A stretch of DNA of 64,000 nt from CAWFQB01 sp965277875 (GTDB lineage Bacteria > Armatimonadota > Chthonomonadetes > Chthonomonadales > Chthonomonadaceae): contig CBDIDV010000002.1 of NCBI GenBank assembly GCA_965277875.1, positions 62,001-126,000 on the forward strand, read 5' to 3'. The position numbers and the translations under genes were made by a program. Every line of letters begins with the position of its first letter. Position 1 is the first letter of the stretch. The notes under the pieces are model-generated. The model made no database searches. It was not told the origin of the DNA and saw nothing but the letters and a program-made list of their open reading frames with translations. Below, piece by piece: positions 62,485 to 64,000 of the stretch.

Positions 62485-62736
62485 TTGTACGCTTATTCTC
62501 GTTCTACAAATTCTCGTCGCGCTGTGCAGCGTAGCGCGCGGCTGTGGGGAGTCGCAGCGGCATTGCGGGAAGTCATGGGTTCTCCTCTGCCACCTTCCGG
62601 GCGGGACAAACAGGAGCGCGAGATCACGGCTGCGCGAGAGAGGTTGGGCGAGGTGGCTTTTGCTGCGGCGTGGGCAGAGGGGCAGTCCATGACAATGGAG
62701 CAGGCGATTGAGTACGCTCTGGAAGGGAAGGTGTAA
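62485..62736 (+). pseudogene. C-terminal remnant of a TPR/LuxR-type regulator
   Basis: The frame reads 'RSARLWGVAAALREVMGSPL', 'AARERLGEVAFAAAWAEGQS' and 'MTMEQAIEYALEGKV', the characteristic last ~70 residues of large NB-ARC/TPR transcriptional regulators (BTAD or LuxR type) with 'AARLxGAAExLRExxGxPLP' and 'AxxxLGExAFxxAWAxGxxM'. All upstream domains are missing. It sits back to back with the truncated dprA end, so the two define a rearrangement point. Confidence 0.65.
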
Positions 62737-62774
62737 GCGGCAATTGCTCGGAGAAGAACACGGAGCAATGCGAG

Positions 62775-63563
62775 TCAGTTAGTGTACAGTACCCTGTTTT
62801 TTGTGTGTGGGAACCTCCAACTTTCAGGCTGCGAGCCGAACGGATATTCCGTCAGTATCACGCCCTGCGCGACGATGCGCTCGAACAGGGACTTGTTGGC
62901 GTGCGGGTAATCTACATCCAGGCCGCAGCCGACGATGGCGACCGTTGGCCCGCCGCCGTCCAGGGCGCCCTGATGGGCCGCCGCGTCAATCCCGACCGCG
63001 CCGCCGCTGATGACGGTGAGGCCGTGGCCCGCCAGTTCGCGCGCCAGCTTGTGCGCGACCGCGCGGCCATAGGGCGTAGCGCGTCGAGACCCGACGATGC
63101 CCACGCCCAGCCCCTCCAAAATGCTCAACTGCCCGCGCGCAAACAAGATCGGCGGCGACGCGTGAATATCGCGCAGGATACGCGGGTAAGCGGGGTGCGC
63201 CTGCCAGAGCAGGGTAATATCCGGGCGCTCGAGCCATGCTTCCTGGTGCGGGGTGGGGGCGAAAGCCGCATCGCGCAGCCGGGCAAGCGGCGGCGGCGGG
63301 CAGCCCGCCTGCTCCAACGCGGCATCGGACGCGCCCAGAATGGCAAGTGGATCGCCGTCGAAATGCTCCAGAAGCAGGGCCGCAAGGCGAGGCGAAAACT
63401 GTATATTCGCAAGATGCAGCCATGCTCGCCGCGCGTCCGCAGCCATGCCGGAGGCGAGCCTGGAGGGCGCGGTCGCCGGCGTAAACGGTTCCGGTGATAG
63501 TTCCTGCATATCAAGGCCAGAGTGAAAAGATGACGCTGAGGTTGGGGGCGAAGGGTCGTGCAT
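62775..63563 (-). CDS. dprA: DprA-like protein, truncated at the C-terminus
   Basis: A DNA-processing protein that loads RecA on incoming single strands. HhH-like N-terminus ('WLHLANIQFSPRLAALLLEH'), then the Rossmann-like DprA core: 'LGVGIVGSRRATPYGRAVAH', 'ELAGHGLTVISGGAVGIDAA', 'GGPTVAIVGCGLDVDYPHAN', 'GVILTEYPFGSQPESWRFPH'. The normal protein continues 'NRIISGL...VVEA...SGSLITA...VPG', but here it stops after 'HTKNRVLYTN', losing roughly 90-100 residues including part of the core. It probably is non-functional. The start is uncertain (63563 or later); no clear ribosome site. Confidence 0.8.
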   Translation of the reverse strand: MHDPSPPTSASSFHSGLDMQELSPEPFTPATAPSRLASGMAADARRAWLHLANIQFSPRLAALLLEHFDGDPLAILGASDAALEQAGCPPPPLARLRDAAFAPTPHQEAWLERPDITLLWQAHPAYPRILRDIHASPPILFARGQLSILEGLGVGIVGSRRATPYGRAVAHKLARELAGHGLTVISGGAVGIDAAAHQGALDGGGPTVAIVGCGLDVDYPHANKSLFERIVAQGVILTEYPFGSQPESWRFPHTKNRVLYTN

Positions 63564-63657
63564 ACGGGTGCTTTCGATATCGGCGACCAGGAAGAAATAA
63601 CAAAGAAATAACAAGGGTAACTATTCAGGCGCGGCGACCAGGCCGTGAACGCCGCGT

Positions 63658-63736
63658 CTGCAGGTCGTTCCGCCGACCGTCCTGCAGAAGAAAAAGTCCG
63701 TTTGATCAGGCATTTCCGTCCGCCGGACGGTCGGCG
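63658..63736. other. Nested inverted repeats upstream of dprA
   Basis: CTGCAGG/CCTGCAG (63658-63687), CCGTCCG-C-CGGACGG (63716-63730), and a longer pairing CGCCGACCGTCC (63671-63682) with GGACGGTCGGCG (63725-63736). Either a structured leader of dprA or a small mobile repeat. Confidence 0.5.
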
Positions 63737-63744
63737 AAACCTCA

Positions 63745-63770
63745 CAGACCCGTACTTTAGTGCGGGTCTG
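63745..63770. terminator. Hairpin CAGACCCG/CGGGTCTG
   Basis: An 8-bp perfect stem extendable to 11 with A-T, C-G and one T-G pair. It lies between dprA and the gene entering from the right. Confidence 0.55.
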
Positions 63771-63797
63771 CTCTCAGCCCAACGAGCAGTAACAACA

Positions 63798-63836
63798 CTG
63801 CCGCCCGGTTTGTATGCAGCAAAAACCGGGCGGCAG
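63798..63836 (-). terminator. 14-bp perfect palindrome
   Basis: CTGCCGCCCGGTTT and its complement with an 11-nt loop, 28 bp beyond the stop codon at 63864. Confidence 0.75.
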
Positions 63837-63863
63837 CGCTGAAGAACCGAGAAACCGGGGCGT

Positions 63864-64000
63864 TTATTCCCCGCTCTTGCCGCCTCCGCCGCCCACGCCG
63901 GGACGTCCGCCGCCTGCCGCAGGCCCGCCGCCGCGCCGGATGGTGTCGTCCACGGTAAAGCCCCACGAGCGCGTAGCCGTGTTGCCCATCCAGTCCTTGA
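63864..64000 (-). CDS. C-terminus of a gene continuing beyond the window
   Basis: Partial. On the minus strand the frame entering at 64000 reads 'KDWMGNTATRSWGFTVDDTI' and then a Gly/Arg/Pro-rich tail ('RRGGGPAAGGGRPGVGGGGG') ending KSGE-TAA at 63864-63866. The following palindrome supports a real 3' end. The glycine-rich tail suggests a flexible, perhaps surface-exposed or nucleic-acid-binding terminus. Family cannot be told. Confidence 0.6.
   Translation of the reverse strand, partial: KDWMGNTATRSWGFTVDDTIRRGGGPAAGGGRPGVGGGGGKSGE

Noticed and set aside
63757..63966. A 69-aa Arg-rich frame on the minus strand
   Set aside because: It is the out-of-frame shadow of the partial glycine-rich gene that ends at 63864 and of its terminator.

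Overview
The window is a bacterial chromosome segment (64 kb, GC-rich, mostly Shine-Dalgarno-led genes in short operons on both strands). No rRNA, tRNA or CRISPR array was seen. The gene mix (tricorn-like S41 protease, a stand-alone Clp N-domain protein, secreted VWVN...YMxExEA modules, STAND/TPR proteins, many small detoxification enzymes) resembles Armatimonadota or a related Terrabacteria lineage. That is an inference; no marker gene fixes the taxon.

Layout. 0-3.5 kb: ankyrin protein, ribbon-helix-helix regulator, an intact 1,255-bp IS3-family element inserted just after a start codon, and an unknown protein. 3.9-8.2 kb: a run of small exported proteins (HNH-like, a solo VWVN-module protein, others), a GNAT acetyltransferase and a beta-sandwich secreted protein. 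8.5-17.9 kb: a STAND NTPase with TPR repeats lying between the intact beta-sandwich gene and a 5'-truncated copy of it, then a tricorn-like protease and a four-PAS HisKA_2-type histidine kinase. 18-44.8 kb: mostly small 'modify-or-hydrolyse' genes: GNATs, aminoglycoside-phosphotransferase-fold kinases, Nudix, HIT, metallo-beta-lactamase-fold hydrolases, methyltransferases, VOC, AlkC-type HEAT protein, SDR, plus ClpP and an ArsR/SRPBCC pair. Several genes here are decayed: a frameshifted Y-family polymerase, two genes with in-frame stops, and remnants of citrate synthase and possibly 5'-nucleotidase.

45-64 kb looks like an accessory island: a TM0106-type RecB-like nuclease divergent from a 1,273-aa Avs-like protein (PD-(D/E)XK domain + STAND NTPase + long helical C-terminus), a small protein, a large serine recombinase with a consensus promoter, a phosphotransferase, five tandem paralogous two-TM membrane proteins sharing N- and C-terminal signatures, a Clp-N protein, and a short family-A-like polymerase with motif C 'HDG'. 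The island ends near a truncated dprA that abuts a remnant of a TPR-type regulator.

Most transcription units end in a long, near-perfect palindrome with a GC-rich stem, an A/T closing segment and a 4-5 nt loop, without a downstream T tract. The best candidates for an undescribed system are the Avs-like protein with its divergent nuclease, the five-gene membrane-protein array, and the polymerase/recombinase element.
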